Origin: Rhexocercosporidium sp. MPI-PUGE-AT-0058 | Taxonomy: Eukaryota > Ascomycota > Leotiomycetes > Helotiales | Direction of reading: 5' to 3' | Assembly: GCA_020746875.1 (NCBI GenBank) | Contig: JAGTJL010000004.1 | Location: 2,852,001 to 2,916,000 of the forward strand | DNA length: 64,000 nt | Shown: positions 23,827 to 34,460 of the stretch, piece after piece | How the letters are laid out: the number at the start of each line of letters is the position of its first letter | Numbering within the stretch: the first letter of the stretch is position 1 | Program-made: the position numbers and the translations under genes | The notes under the pieces: model-generated | What the model was told of the DNA's origin: nothing | What the model saw: the letters and a program-made list of their open reading frames with translations, nothing else | Databases searched by the model: none

Positions 23827-24433
23827 CCACCACGTACGAAGAAGAAATGATAGGTCACCACCAACTTGGAGGAATCAGAAAGCGAGTACATCGAGCCCGA
23901 AGGCACCGAGAACTTCAAGATTCCAGCTCCATATATCACAGACCTGACCGACGCAAGACTGCCCTTTTCAGTAAACCTCGATACAAACGGCGCTAAGGGC
24001 ATCAGAGACATGACTCTGACCTATCTATACGACGGTAGAGCATTAGGACAAATCGTTGGCCGTTGAGTTGATAGGTCAAGAGTACAACAAGATTTCTACA
24101 GCAATATGGACGGGCCCGGCAAAGACTGCTCAGATCTTTCAGTCATGAATTTCGACGCGCGCGGAAGAGTGAAGACAAAATGGCTGCGTGGTCCACCCTT
24201 AAAGGCCTGAGAAATTAGAGCTCAACAATGCTGATTTCGCCGTCGTGGAAACCGTCCAAGTGTTGATGGAGTATCGAAAGAAGGGTAGTGCTCGAGTCTT
24301 CCTAGAAACCACCATCGAGCTAGCCGAAAAGAGAGAATCCGGATACGTCTTTGTGGCACCCAAGGAGTTGCTTACAGCACCTGACGCCTCTTCAGGCCCT
24401 CACGTAGAGGCGATGTTCGAAGCCAATATGTGA
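23827..24433 (+). pseudogene. Broken reading frame of unknown family
   Basis: Two plus-strand stretches look protein-like. The first, about 23857-24065, includes FKIPAPYITDLTDARLPFSVNL and ends at a TGA. The second, 24245-24432, includes MEYRKKGSARVFLETTIELAEKRESGYVFVAPKELL and ends at a TGA after MFEANM. They are in different frames, and the roughly 180 nt between them carry several stops in all frames without a convincing donor-acceptor pair. This suggests a decayed or mis-assembled gene with an acidic N-terminus, or a rapidly evolving orphan whose introns I cannot place. No domain is recognised. TSC13 follows on the opposite strand. Confidence 0.3.
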
Positions 24434-25039
24434 AAAGCAACTAGTTTTGCGAGATCTCAGGGGATTCGTCGTTTTTGAGCCTCGCATTGGTTTCTGCTTT
24501 ACGATGGATACGAAGGAGCGGTCGAGGGGTTGGCTGTTGGAGACGATTTTAACCCGCCTCTGGGGGTGGCACAGGTTGATAAGAGGGACTTGATTGAGTT
24601 GACGTTGTTGGGAACTGGTGAGAGAGAATGAAAGGAAGCCCGCTCCCTTGGTCATGTCTGAGAACCACTTGGGTCGTTCTAGATAACCGTCATACCGAGC
24701 AGGAAGCATTCGACCAAGACTTCTCATAGATTCGGCCACTAATCCCGTAAAATTTGTGACAAGAGAAAGCTTAGGAGATGAGAACAAGCTGACTACAAAA
24801 TAGAGTACACTACATCCAGGACATAATTATAAAACCAGCAAACAGTGGTGAAACCAGCGCTCTAATTCGCTCTTCATATATATGACTCTGGTGCCCATAT
24901 CATTGGCAGAAGCATTGGTGGCTTGAAGAAACCAGCATTAATGCAAAGCCATTGCCTTTTGTGCGACAATCTCATCCCTGGTAGTCACCCTTGTAGTATG
25001 CACTCATCCGTGAATCCTGGTTTCTGAACCAAAGCTTCT
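24434..25039. other. Intergenic, 3' flank of TSC13
   Basis: This 600-nt stretch is the downstream flank of TSC13 (minus). One minus frame of 131 codons at 24392-24787 crosses the broken frame on the other strand and has no family features. I see nothing else in it. Confidence 0.35.
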
Positions 25040-26093
25040 TCAACCCAGCAAATGCTTGACAACCGCTCCTGGGCTTGGCAACAAGACGTACTTCTTCTTC
25101 TTATACTTATCCGGGAACTCCGTCCTTAGCGCCTTCTCCTTCTTGATAGCCCATTGGTGCATCTGTGCCCAAGCAATACCATTGAAGATAACTGTCGCAG
25201 CACTCTTGCTCACAAGCGCGATACCAGTCCAAGCAATCAGCTCGAATAAGTAGTTGGGGCAAGTGACCAGTCCGAATCCATAGCCCTTTGGTATGCCCCT
25301 CTCGGTTCCCCCTCTTGAGCGTAGGTTGGATAATGTTTGATGTGCGATGAAGTTCGAGACCTCACCATAGACATACAGCACCAATCCAGCGTAGTTGACG
25401 TAATCGATTGTGGGGGAGGACTTCGCGGTGTATGAAGATGGTGCATAGATCCAATATGCGATGTTAAGCCCAGACAAGACCCAGTAGTGGAAAGAGTTCT
25501 TGAAGATGTTGAGCAAAGGCATTGTGGCGAGCGAGAACTTGTGTACAAAAATCGTCTCGTATTCGCGCTTGAGAAAGTGCAGGACGATCATAGCCATTGA
25601 CAAGTACTGCGAGGAGGATAGAGGAGGTGCCGAGGAGTAGAGGTATGGTCGAAGCAGCAGAGGGAATGCAAGGTGGATGAGGATAGGGCCGAGGTATTCG
25701 ATGATGAACACTGTTGTCCAAGATAACTGAGGGCCTGCATATTCATTAGTGTCGATTTTGTGATTGCAGATTCAGTACATACCCAGATCTTTCACCAATA
25801 TCTCCTTTCCTGACATTACATCCTGGTTGCTGGAAACCAGGGCCTTGCGGTCCTTTAGGAGCTTCTTCTTCTCGGCGTCGTAGATGCCCAATCGTTCTGG
25901 GTCCATGCCGCCAGCCTTCTTTGCGAGCTGTTCTTTGACATCCTGTAGTGTGGTCTTGTCGGTGATCTCGATATTGGTAGGAAGCTTCTTAATTGGTTTT
26001 TTCGCAACTAGGAGAAGGTTAGCAATGGAAAGAAGCGCTTGACTCGGCATATATACCACGGTTGCTCACTTTTATAGTGAGAGGGGCGGCCAT
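25040..26093 (-). CDS. TSC13: Very-long-chain trans-2-enoyl-CoA reductase
   Basis: TSC13 performs the last, NADPH-dependent step of each ER fatty-acid elongation cycle, reducing trans-2-enoyl-CoA to acyl-CoA. Three exons, 26093-26057, 26007-25783 and 25734-25040, joined across 49- and 48-nt introns, encode 318 residues, close to the 310 of yeast Tsc13. Exon 1 reads MAAPLTIKVSNR. It continues into a ubiquitin-like N-terminal domain (PIKKLPTNIEITDKTTLQDV..., residues 17-85) and then the steroid 5-alpha-reductase-type membrane domain. That domain includes the conserved segment YGFGLVTCPNYLFELIAW and the basic C-terminus KYKKKKYVLLP. The first donor (gtatat) is used instead of an earlier gtgagc because only it restores frame. 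The elongase at 2.6 kb works in the same pathway. Function is assigned with high confidence from overall family likeness. Confidence 0.95.
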
Positions 26094-27096
26094 TTTGTCG
26101 GTATGTCACAATTGGACTGCAAGTATCGACGTCTTGAATGTTGGACTTGTGCTCAAGTAAGTGTTGGGGACTCGACGATTTTAAAAACATGTGTCCCGCG
26201 CTACTTAATGGACTATAAAAAGGCAGAGCGCTCCCAACACGTGAGGTCGGTGCCTCGGCTCCTGAAGTCCGACTTTCCACCCCTTTTCCGCTCGAGATGA
26301 ACCGTCTTGATTGACAAGCTGGATGCTCACTTTGTACCATTTATAGAACTATACCTCCTGCTCCTGCTCCTAGCTGCCTCTTAGGGGAGCTTTACTTTGC
26401 GATGGGAAATGGCAATGAGTAACGTCGAACGCATCCCTAGCGTGGCATTGGGTGGAGCGGCAGCATCCCATCCCTTTCACTATTGACTTTTTAGCTTTCC
26501 GCGACTTAATAACAGACACCGGAACTTACATTTATCGTTGCGGAAATCTTCTTTTGGTTGAACCTCTGTGTTATTTGGGGATTTTTGGTGAGGGAAGATA
26601 CATGTTCAGAGATCCTAGTGCTGTGGTTTCGAGCTTGGGAGGAATTCGATAGTTGTGATTCTAGGAATTGTTGGGTCACGGGAAACTTCAAAGCTGAAGC
26701 GTTATTTTGAACTTGGAGAATATGCGACTTGGCAGGATTTACTGATTTTGGGTCATTCAACGACTTCGACTTACCCGGTAAAGTCACTTCAAATCTCTAG
26801 CTCCTAGAGTTCGACCTTTATGAAATCTGGAATGCATACCTTCTTGCTCACCCCGGATATTGGGATATTGGTAGGAACAGTCGAACAGCTAGGTGGATTT
26901 TCAAGAATATTTATTGGTTACATGCCACATATTGATAAATAGGGTATAGATGACTCTGCAAGAAAAAAATAAAAATCAAAGTCTAACAAGCAACTTCTCT
27001 AACACCAAAAACACCTGCCAGAATCCGAGATCCAAATTCATGCCGGCTAAAAACATAGATTGCAAGCCTACCAAACCATCTAGTTCTTCATCCCCT
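26094..27096. other. Intergenic; source side of a duplicated flank
   Basis: This 1 kb region holds the TSC13 promoter side and the 3' flank of the dynamin-like gene. The part from about 26770 to 27045 has a diverged, direct-orientation copy at about 32350-32630. The last 150 nt are AT-rich (attgataaatag, aaaaaaataaaaatc). I see no supported gene. Confidence 0.5.
26770..27045. repeat. Dynamin-gene 3' flank, copy with better preserved sequence
   Basis: This segment pairs with 32350-32630 in the same orientation. Shared landmarks are 'gaacagctaggtg' versus 'aaacagctaaaatg', 'gggtatagatgactctgcaag' versus 'aggtataaatgactctataag', and 'acctgccagaatccgagatc' versus 'acctgccagaattcgagatc'. Many differences are G-to-A or C-to-T in the 32 kb copy. 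The copy here ends 50 nt before the dynamin stop codon. Confidence 0.75.
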
Positions 27097-29738
27097 TCAA
27101 CCATCTAGCAGTCTTCTTCCCCGGTCCAGCCCTCCATAATCATCATATTCCTGCTGCTGTGGTATACTATTCGTGCTCGGCGCTCTAACCGGAGCTTCTG
27201 GATACGAAGTCGTGGTACGATGACCACTCACATTCCCATTCGTATCCTCACTGGCGAAATTCCTCCGACTTCCCGAATCAGGTGGCGAGACAGGGTAGAA
27301 TGGATCGTCGATTCGCTGCTTGTCAGGTCGGCGTGGAGGAGGAGGCGGGTATTGAGGCTCGTTTGGAGCGGAGAAGTGGTCGGCTGGTCCATCGTGCCAG
27401 CTTCCTGGCGTCCGTGAGAAATCGCTATTTGTGTGAACTGGAGTGGATGTTGATGCGTATTCGCGGGGCTCGCGAGCGGGGATATAATTCGTGGCCGGAG
27501 TGCTAACATCAACTACCGTGGGGGTGGCGCGTATAGGAGCTTGCTGTACCGGCTGTGAAGGTTCTGGAACAGGCTTGTGTACTCGTCGCTGAGTACGGCT
27601 TTGCTCCGAGGAGCTGGGCGTAGGGATATCTTCATCGTCTGAGCTAGGGCTGTCGATATCGTCTTCTTCGTAAGACCGAAGTTCTTTGCGCATAGACAAT
27701 TTGGCGCAGATATCTCCTGCTTCTTCGATGGCGACTTTCTTAGCTTTCAGAGCTATCCGTTTGTCTCTTGTGGCCTTGTTCTCGGCTGCGATCTTTTCGA
27801 TTTGGGTATCTTTGAGGTTGTAGATCTTGACTGATCCAAAGATGCCGTATAGTCCCTGGAGGAGATGGCGCTCGATGACTTGGGTGATTACGTTTGTGAT
27901 GAATATTCTGGATGAAAGCTAAGAAAGAAAAAAAAAAGTTAGCAAAAGAGTCTAGAACTCGAAATTATTTGACTTACCTCATAATGGATGAGCATCTTCT
28001 CCAACACTTCTTCCGCTTCGGTGTATGGACTTTCGGGAGGAGCAGCAGAACGCCATTGCTTGATTCGCTCGGTATATTCCAGATCATATGGTTGAACTTC
28101 GAGATGTTGATCGTTCTCCAAGTTCACAACCTCAGCCCGGGACTTGTCCAACATATCTTTCATCTGCTGATCCAAGAATTCTGTGCGAAGCGGTTCTCGC
28201 ATCCGTTGAGGCCAGACATCATCAATAACTTCGGCCAAGAATTCGCTACAGATAACTCCTAGATTATCCTTGTGTTGCTGAGCAAGTCTTGGCCAGTTCT
28301 CGGAATATTCTTGGAAGAGAGAGTAGACGAGGCGGGGGTTGTAATCGAGAGGAAATTCGGTCCCGGTGTTTTGCTGGATGAGAGGTTCGACTTCTTTCTT
28401 GGCGAACTGTGCTTTTGTCATGGTCCCCTTCATCACTCTCGTAACAGGATTCTGAGTCTCAGGTCCAGGAGTGAAGTTATGCTTGTGACCAATCAATCTC
28501 ACACGAGCTGCAAATCGACGATTCTCATCGACAACTCGAGCACGAAGTTTCTGAGCAGGTGTTCCACGGGCATCAACCCCCCTGGGGAAGAACGATTTGC
28601 CAGGAGGATTCTTGAATGTCCCGTCAACAGCCGGCTTGACCAGATCGCTCGAGTCAGAGCAAAGGGCGATCAGTTCACCGCGCATCTCCTCGATGGTGTC
28701 TTTGCCGGTGCCCATACTCTTGAGCTCTGCCTCGCACTCCTCAAGTGCTTTCGAGATCTCATCTCGCAATGTCCTGACGTGCTTGCCGATATGTCTTTGC
28801 AGTTGCTGACTGAGCTTTTGCTTTAAAGCTGCAACGCCACACATGTTTGGCGAGAGTGACGCCCACTTTCCACTCGTGAAAAATTGATCCTCCTTCGCCT
28901 TCCGCTCCTCAGCCGTAGGCCATTCCTGCCCTACATCTCGGGGTCCTGGATTGAGCAAGACATACCATCCCAGTTTGAAGTCGTTGTGCTTGTCTTGGCT
29001 GTTGACCAGGGCAATGAATTTGTCCTCAAGACCAATCGATTCCGTCAAATCCGGCTTGGTGAGAACGCCGATTGTTCGAGAACCAGTGGGATCGAATTTT
29101 CGAGCCTTGTTCAAGACTGGGGCTTGTACATAGTCTCCGTTTCCACCCACGACTGCGAGGATAATCGTTCGAGAACTCTTCATGTACTTGTCCGTGAGGT
29201 CATTGATGGCTTTGATATCGGCTTCGGATTGATCGTTGTTTGCGTTTCGAACCAGACCAGGCAGATCGACAAGAGTCAAAAGAGGCTCTGTCGGTCCAGA
29301 TTTCTCAACAACCAGTATATCTCTCGTGGCAAATCTTCCAGGGATGCTCTTTGGTGCAATCTGCTCGACAGCGTGGCTCATGAGAACATCGAAAGGAACA
29401 GTCTTGTCCACGTGATTTCCGAAATCTAAAAGTCGTTTCTGTTCTGCCATTGGACGAGTCCTATCGGGTATGATCTTAATCACAAACTTCTCTTCCTTCG
29501 CTCTCCTCAACCTTATCTCGGTCGCAAATCTCGTACAAGCTCCAGCAGCTTTGGGAAACGGCGTGCCAGTGATGCTTTCCAAAACTGAGCTCTTGCCGGC
29601 TGATTGGTCTCCCACCACCACAATCTGAGGAAGTTTGACATTATCGAGTTGAGCGAATTGGAGCTTATCGATGAGATCGAGAAGACCTTGTTGCTCGCCT
29701 GCGAAATCTTGAGCGTCTACGGCTGCGCCGACAGACAT
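27097..29738 (-). CDS. Dynamin-like GTPase (Mx-like)
   Basis: This is a dynamin-superfamily GTPase of the fungal Mx-like type, expected to remodel or scaffold membranes. Two exons, 29738-27978 and 27918-27097, are joined in phase 0 across a 58-nt intron; the product is 860 residues. The G domain is complete: G1 GDQSAGKSS at residues 43-51, G3 DLPG, and G4 TKPD. The middle/stalk region follows, then a GED-like helix split by the intron (EAEEVLEKMLIHYE, then LSSRIFITNVITQVIERHLL). The last 200 residues are proline-, serine- and acid-rich (SPSSDDEDIPTPSSS, PPPPPRRPDK), as in many filamentous-fungal members. There is no PH domain or transmembrane segment. A spliceable 11-nt upstream exon (29810-29800) would add five residues in frame. 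The cellular process (organelle division, vesicle traffic or septum) is not shown by sequence. Confidence 0.93.
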
Positions 29739-29810
29739 AGGACTGTGTCACGTGTTAGTTGTGAGATATCCGATTTGGGGGGTTTGGAGGCCTGCTTACT
29801 GTTTCGTCAT

Positions 29811-31096
29811 CTTCACAACTGCGAACTCGTGTCTTTCGTGCTGCAACACAACCGCAATTTTCAGGTCAGATTGTGAAAGATAGATAGATGTTCAGGAATG
29901 ATTGCGAAGCCTTCTCTCTTAAGTACCAGTCGCAAAGTCCTAGCCTTGCCACCCGTCTCGACACGCCCGGAAGCCGCACACGCACATGCTGAAAGCCACA
30001 TGGCTTGCTAGGCTTCCTTGCATCAATCCCTAGTTATCAACTAGATAGCTGGGATGGAGCCATGACGAGGAAGTGAACTGTCCAAACAATTCAGAGCCGT
30101 GGCGTACAGAGACGTAATCAGGCTGCGTTTCCCACTGCCAAACAAGCTGGTGATCTACCGCAACCCTCACAAATGAGTGCCGGTGGCAATATTTACAAGG
30201 CTGTTATGCAGGGCAGTGCTGAGCGGCAAACATGCTCTGGAGCTTGCCAAGCACCACTTGGCGGGCAGTGCGAAAGCCGTGACGAGGAACTTCCATACAG
30301 AGGCGATATAAACAACGCAGCCTGCCCTGATGTGTTTGCATCTACGTTGCGAAAAGCCTCTCAATATTTGGCTTTGTGCCAAACTCTCAGCTCGAGATGG
30401 CTTGCTGCACTTGCATTCAGCTCAGGCTTCAACTTCCTGAGCTTCGTCCTCCGCACAAATGCAACACCTCGATTCAAAGCAAAGATTGTAGTGCGGAAGG
30501 TTACCTCTTCGCAGCCAATTGAACGCGTCTTACTGTCTGTGCAAGTGACGTGGACTTTGGCGATCGAAGTTGAGGCTTTACGGTGAAGCACAGCCACACT
30601 TGCGCGAAAAGTGGCTGGGCACGTGACATCCCCTCCAGGTCAGCTTTTCCATCTTTCTCGGCATCTATCAGTGGATGAAGAGAGAAATTAATACTCGGTT
30701 CGATTGAAGGTAGTGAGGTGCGTTGAGCTCAGACATGTGGGCCGATAGAGTATTGACACCGACATCCAGAGGTAAACAATTTTAACAACAGCAGCCTAGT
30801 AGCAATGACTGTAGGATGGAATATTGAATGAGATGGATCAAATCGACGTCCTGGAGGGTCAACGAGTTATTGGGAATTTTGCACACATATTATGATCAGA
30901 GTTGTGAAAATGACATTCCCCTCAATCGTCACTTCATATCTTCGAGAGCTGGCTTCGCTTATTTGGCGATGAGCCCCTAAAAGTAGTGGGATGCAGCTCC
31001 GTCTGACACTCCACGATGACTCAGTCACGACTTTTCATAGAAACATGCAATTCGAATCTGTGAAACAGAACAAGAAATGTCACTAGTTAAGTCAAC
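29811..31096. other. Intergenic, divergent promoters
   Basis: This 1.3 kb stretch separates the dynamin-like gene (minus) from pyroglutamyl-peptidase (plus). A 137-codon plus-strand frame at 30173-30586 overlaps minus-strand frames and has no domain or leader, so I do not call it. I see no RNA gene. Confidence 0.4.
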
Positions 31097-31818
31097 ATGA
31101 CAGAAACAGACGCTCACGAACCCACCGTCCTGGTAACCGGCTTCGGTGTACTCTACCCCGCCCCACTCCAACCCCAGAAAACTAACATGCCCAGCAATTC
31201 CTCGACATCAAAACCAACCCATCCTGGGAAATTGCCTCTCTCCTCCCAACGTCGATCAACGGCGTTCGCGTCATCGTCCACCCAGATCCTCTTAAAGCAG
31301 AATATCACTCCCTCCTCGAAGTCCACAGAATCCTCGAGGAGCATCAACCAGATGTTGTCATCCACATGGGTCTCGCAGCCGATCGAGACTATTTTGCTCT
31401 TGAAAAGAGTGCCGAGAGAGATGGATATCATGAGATTCCTGATGAAAAGAGGAAGGTTTTCACGAGGGCTGAGACGAAGAAAGTCTGGGGAAAGAGTCCG
31501 ACGAGGCTAGAATCTACTTTGGATATAGAAGATATTTTGAGGTTGTGGAAAGCAAATCTGAGCATGACTGCTGGAAAGTCCAAGGGGAAAGACAAAGCGA
31601 TTGCTGATGTCAGAACGAGTGATGATGTTGGGAATTATGTGTGTGGTTTTGTTTACTATGCGAGTCTGGAGTGGTTCTGGAAGAAGTATGGACCGCAAGG
31701 CGAGAGAAAGGTGTTGTTTTTCCATGTGCCGAATATGCATGGGGGTGATGACTATGAGAGAGGCAAGTATGTCGCGATTACTTTGATTGAAGCGGTCATC
31801 AGTAGCTGTGGAATGTAG
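31097..31818 (+). CDS. Pyroglutamyl-peptidase I (peptidase family C15)
   Basis: This is a cytosolic cysteine peptidase that removes N-terminal pyroglutamate from peptides. Exon 1 (31097-31147) carries the family start TVLVTGFG. Exon 2 (31195-31818) continues QFLDIKTNPSWEIA... to the stop, giving 224 residues, the usual size. The putative catalytic triad is visible: Glu in ALEKSAERDGY, Cys in DVGNYVCGFVYY, and His in VLFFHVPNM. The acceptor (ctaac-8 nt-cccag) is convincing. The strongest-looking donor (gtgtac at 31146) would break the frame, and the in-phase donor is gtactc at 31148. Where relatives have GFGPF, this copy reads GFG-QF. The gene may therefore use a weak donor, or it may carry a small mutation. 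The decayed dynamin-flank duplicate follows downstream. Confidence 0.8.
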
Positions 31819-32038
31819 ACAATAAGCTATAGCCTCGAACACATGACTGCCAGGCTCGAAAAGCAAGTTCAGAATAAGTAATTGTGTGGTATGAATGCCT
31901 ACTCGGCGGGTCCGTAAAGCCATGGTCGTAAATCAAGGCGCAAAGTATATACTACAGTTCGAGCCTGTAAGATTACGAACAGAATCAAGAGTAGCGACGG
32001 AAGATTGTCTGAACACGGGGGTTGCGTGTTGCAGGCTA

Positions 32039-32078
32039 ATCAATAAGGATAGACATCTACTTCTTCGGATAGGAAATT
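32039..32078. repeat. 40-bp dispersed repeat, copy 1
   Basis: This segment matches 34960-34999 in the same orientation at about 35 of 40 positions by eye. Both copies lie downstream of a plus-strand stop codon (220 nt after the peptidase, 50 nt after the 149-residue protein). It may be a shared 3'-flank remnant of a local duplication. Confidence 0.65.
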
Positions 32079-32349
32079 TACAATGATCATTAGCACGCTG
32101 AGGTGATTATAATATAATGAATAGCAGGAAAGGCACTAAAGGATCGTTGGTAATACTTAAATTTAATACAAAGCTAATTACTAAAGAGAGAATTACTTTT
32201 CCCTTCTATTCTGAGTCTCTAAGTCTCCATCTCTGTGCATTGGTGGATTTCATTGTTTTGGAGGGTGATAACGAATAGATTCATGGAGCAAAAGTCTTAT
32301 AGGCATCAGTTTGTTTTGAGCAAGGTTGAAGTTTTATCTCTCTTAATGG

Positions 32350-32685
32350 CTTTACTTTAACTAGTAAGTCGCCTCGACTTCAAGTACTTGAAGCTCGACC
32401 TCTGTGAGCTCCATTATGCATCGTCGCTCAGCCCAGAAATTGCGACATTAACAAAAATAGTTAAACAGCTAAAATGATTTCAAGAACAAGATTTACTAGC
32501 TTATGCTAATTATATATAAATAGATAAGGTATAAATGACTCTATAAGAAAGAAATAGAAAATAAAGAGTAACAAACTATTTCTCTAATACTCAAAAACCT
32601 GCCAGAATTCGAGATCCAAATCCCGTGCTTTCGTTATTATCCCACTCAGCACTCTCGTGACAGCGTTCTGGGTTTCAGGTCCAGG
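32350..32685. repeat. Decayed duplicate of the dynamin-gene 3' flank and a coding fragment
   Basis: Positions 32350-32630 align in direct orientation with 26770-27045. Positions 32650-32685 align with 28434-28469, inside the dynamin coding sequence, at about 31 of 36 positions. About 1.4 kb between the two source blocks is missing. The first block is enriched in changes toward A and T relative to the source, which fits RIP acting on a duplicated segment. The short coding fragment does not show the same bias, so the mechanism is inferred, not proven. Confidence 0.7.
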
Positions 32686-32939
32686 CCCTCCGTTTAATCG
32701 TCCGCTTCGCTTCGGCGCCTAACTATAATCGCTCGCCCACCACATATAGATCAAAAGGATTTAGGAAGCTGCCACTTTCTTCTTTCTTTCTTATCAAACA
32801 CCTCGCATAATTCGCATCTTCTAACATTGAGCATTATAACTTCCCCGACACAATAACTTCGCCTTCAAGGCCCACAAATCACTACATCGGAGGTCTACAA
32901 AGCCAATTGGCTCGGCTAAAAAAAGTTTCCTAATTTATT

Positions 32940-33761
32940 ATGGAGAACCCTCCACACGTTGTCGCCCCCCCTGGTGGGGATCACACCCAAACAATCATAT
33001 TACTCCACGGCCGGGACAGTATTGCATCCGAATTTGCGGAAGAATTCTTCGAGAGTCAGGCCTCCGACGATCGTATGTTGCTAGAAATATTTCCAACAAC
33101 CAGATGGGTCTTCCCGACTTCGAAAATCAGGAACTCGGCACGCTTTGAAGCCCCGATGTCTCAATGGTTTGATATGTGGTCGGTAGAAAACCACATGGAA
33201 AATAACGAGATCCAAATCGATGGATTGAGAGAAAGTGTCAAAGATATTCTTGATCTTATAAGGACTGAGTCTGCATTGATCTCACCTGACCGAATTATCC
33301 TCGGTGGAATTAGTCAAGGATGCGCCACCGCAATACACACCTTGTTGTATGGCGGAATTCGGCTTGGTGGCTTCGTTGGACTCAGCAGCTGGCTTCCATT
33401 TGAGCCAGACACGACCACAACTATGGCAGACAACATGGCATGGAGTACAGTTGGGAACAGACTGCACTACAACCAGAAGCTCCTCAACGCACCGACAGGT
33501 CAAGCAAAATCGACATCACCCCTTCCAAATCCTAGCTCCGCCTTTGTGCTCGAGACTCCGGTATTCCTGTCACATTCTGAGGACGATGATGTTGTCCCTA
33601 TTGCCAATGGAAAGAAGTTATCCACGACATTGGAAAAACTCGGCATGATGGTTTCGTGGAAACAGTACAAAGATGGAGGGCATTGGGTCAATGAGCCCGA
33701 AGGAGTGGATGACATTGTATCATTTATCCGTGTCGTGGAGTCTAGCTTCACGAAGGAATAA
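32940..33761 (+). CDS. Acyl-protein thioesterase/carboxylesterase-like alpha/beta hydrolase
   Basis: This single-exon 273-residue protein of the phospholipase/carboxylesterase (Abhydrolase_2) family belongs with acyl-protein thioesterases and related esterases. The N-terminal strand ends in IILLHGRDS, the oxyanion-hole region of the family. The nucleophile motif GISQGC places Ser125, the acid is in SHSEDDDVVPI (Asp215-217), and His248 lies in GGHWVNEP. The 273-residue length is longer than APT1 (about 230) because of a lid-like insertion around residues 150-205. No signal peptide is visible, so it is probably intracellular. It sits in an AT-rich, repeat-bearing neighbourhood but its own frame is intact. 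Substrate could be a palmitoylated protein or a small ester. Confidence 0.88.
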   Translation: MENPPHVVAPPGGDHTQTIILLHGRDSIASEFAEEFFESQASDDRMLLEIFPTTRWVFPTSKIRNSARFEAPMSQWFDMWSVENHMENNEIQIDGLRESVKDILDLIRTESALISPDRIILGGISQGCATAIHTLLYGGIRLGGFVGLSSWLPFEPDTTTTMADNMAWSTVGNRLHYNQKLLNAPTGQAKSTSPLPNPSSAFVLETPVFLSHSEDDDVVPIANGKKLSTTLEKLGMMVSWKQYKDGGHWVNEPEGVDDIVSFIRVVESSFTKE

Positions 33762-34460
33762 TGTAGATATAACTCCAAATAAAAACCTCCCAGAATCTTG
33801 GACAAATGTAGGGGTAAATCTACCTTGGGGAAGCCACTTTCCTTAAATATGCTCTCTGCTACCTTATTCAATAATTGAATGTGACATCAAAAGTAACTAA
33901 ATACAAAGAGAGAGATCTAGAGTCTCGTCTAGTCTTGGTTAAGCTCGATTAGCCGAATCGCCAGAAATATCCAGAGTCTTTAAATCGTCATATATATAAC
34001 GGAAATTATATCTATGAAGTCTTAAAACATGTTTTTAATAGAATTTAAACTAATCTATGAAATAATATTAAGTATTTGAAAGTAATAATAGTATTAAATT
34101 TACTCTTAACCTAAGCGACGGTTAGGGTTAGTGTCGCGGAGTGGTGTAGTCAAGTTGTACTTAGAGCGATTTATTTACATAAAAGAAATAGCAGTACGAT
34201 ATTAAACGCTAGGATTCAGGGTTTCTTCGACAGGATTTCAAGTCGTCTTAATTCATTTGACTATAGCTAATCTTTTGTAAAGGACAAGATTTAAAACAGA
34301 TAGTTTGTGGCTAAAGGTCGTTCTTTCCATCACTAACTTCAGATTCCCAGGATGTATACCCAAACAAACCATCTTAGTCTCCTTTCTATATAACCAACAT
34401 TACAGTATTCAATACCCGGGCTCTGCATACTTGTAAACATTAATTAGTCTTTATACAGTC
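33762..34460. other. AT-rich intergenic stretch
   Basis: The 700 nt after the hydrolase are rich in A and T, particularly 33950-34110, with no frame of note. The short 'ggttagggttag' near 34120 resembles two telomere repeat units but is too short to mean anything. The leader of the next gene begins near 34370. Confidence 0.45.

Larger units (their letters stand above)
31819..32939. other. Intergenic with decayed duplicated DNA
   Basis: This 1.1 kb stretch is AT-rich, especially at 32080-32200 and 32450-32600, with no supported gene. It contains a 40-bp segment repeated at 34960 and a diverged copy of the dynamin-gene flank plus a short piece of its coding region. The last 180 nt are the pyrimidine-rich leader of the hydrolase gene. 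Confidence 0.5.

Noticed and set aside
30173..30586. 137-codon plus-strand frame upstream of the peptidase
   Set aside because: It overlaps frames on the other strand, has no domain, leader or intron evidence, and probably occurs by chance.
34122..34135. Telomere-like ggttagggttag
   Set aside because: Only two TTAGGG-type units, in AT-rich intergenic DNA; not a telomere scar.
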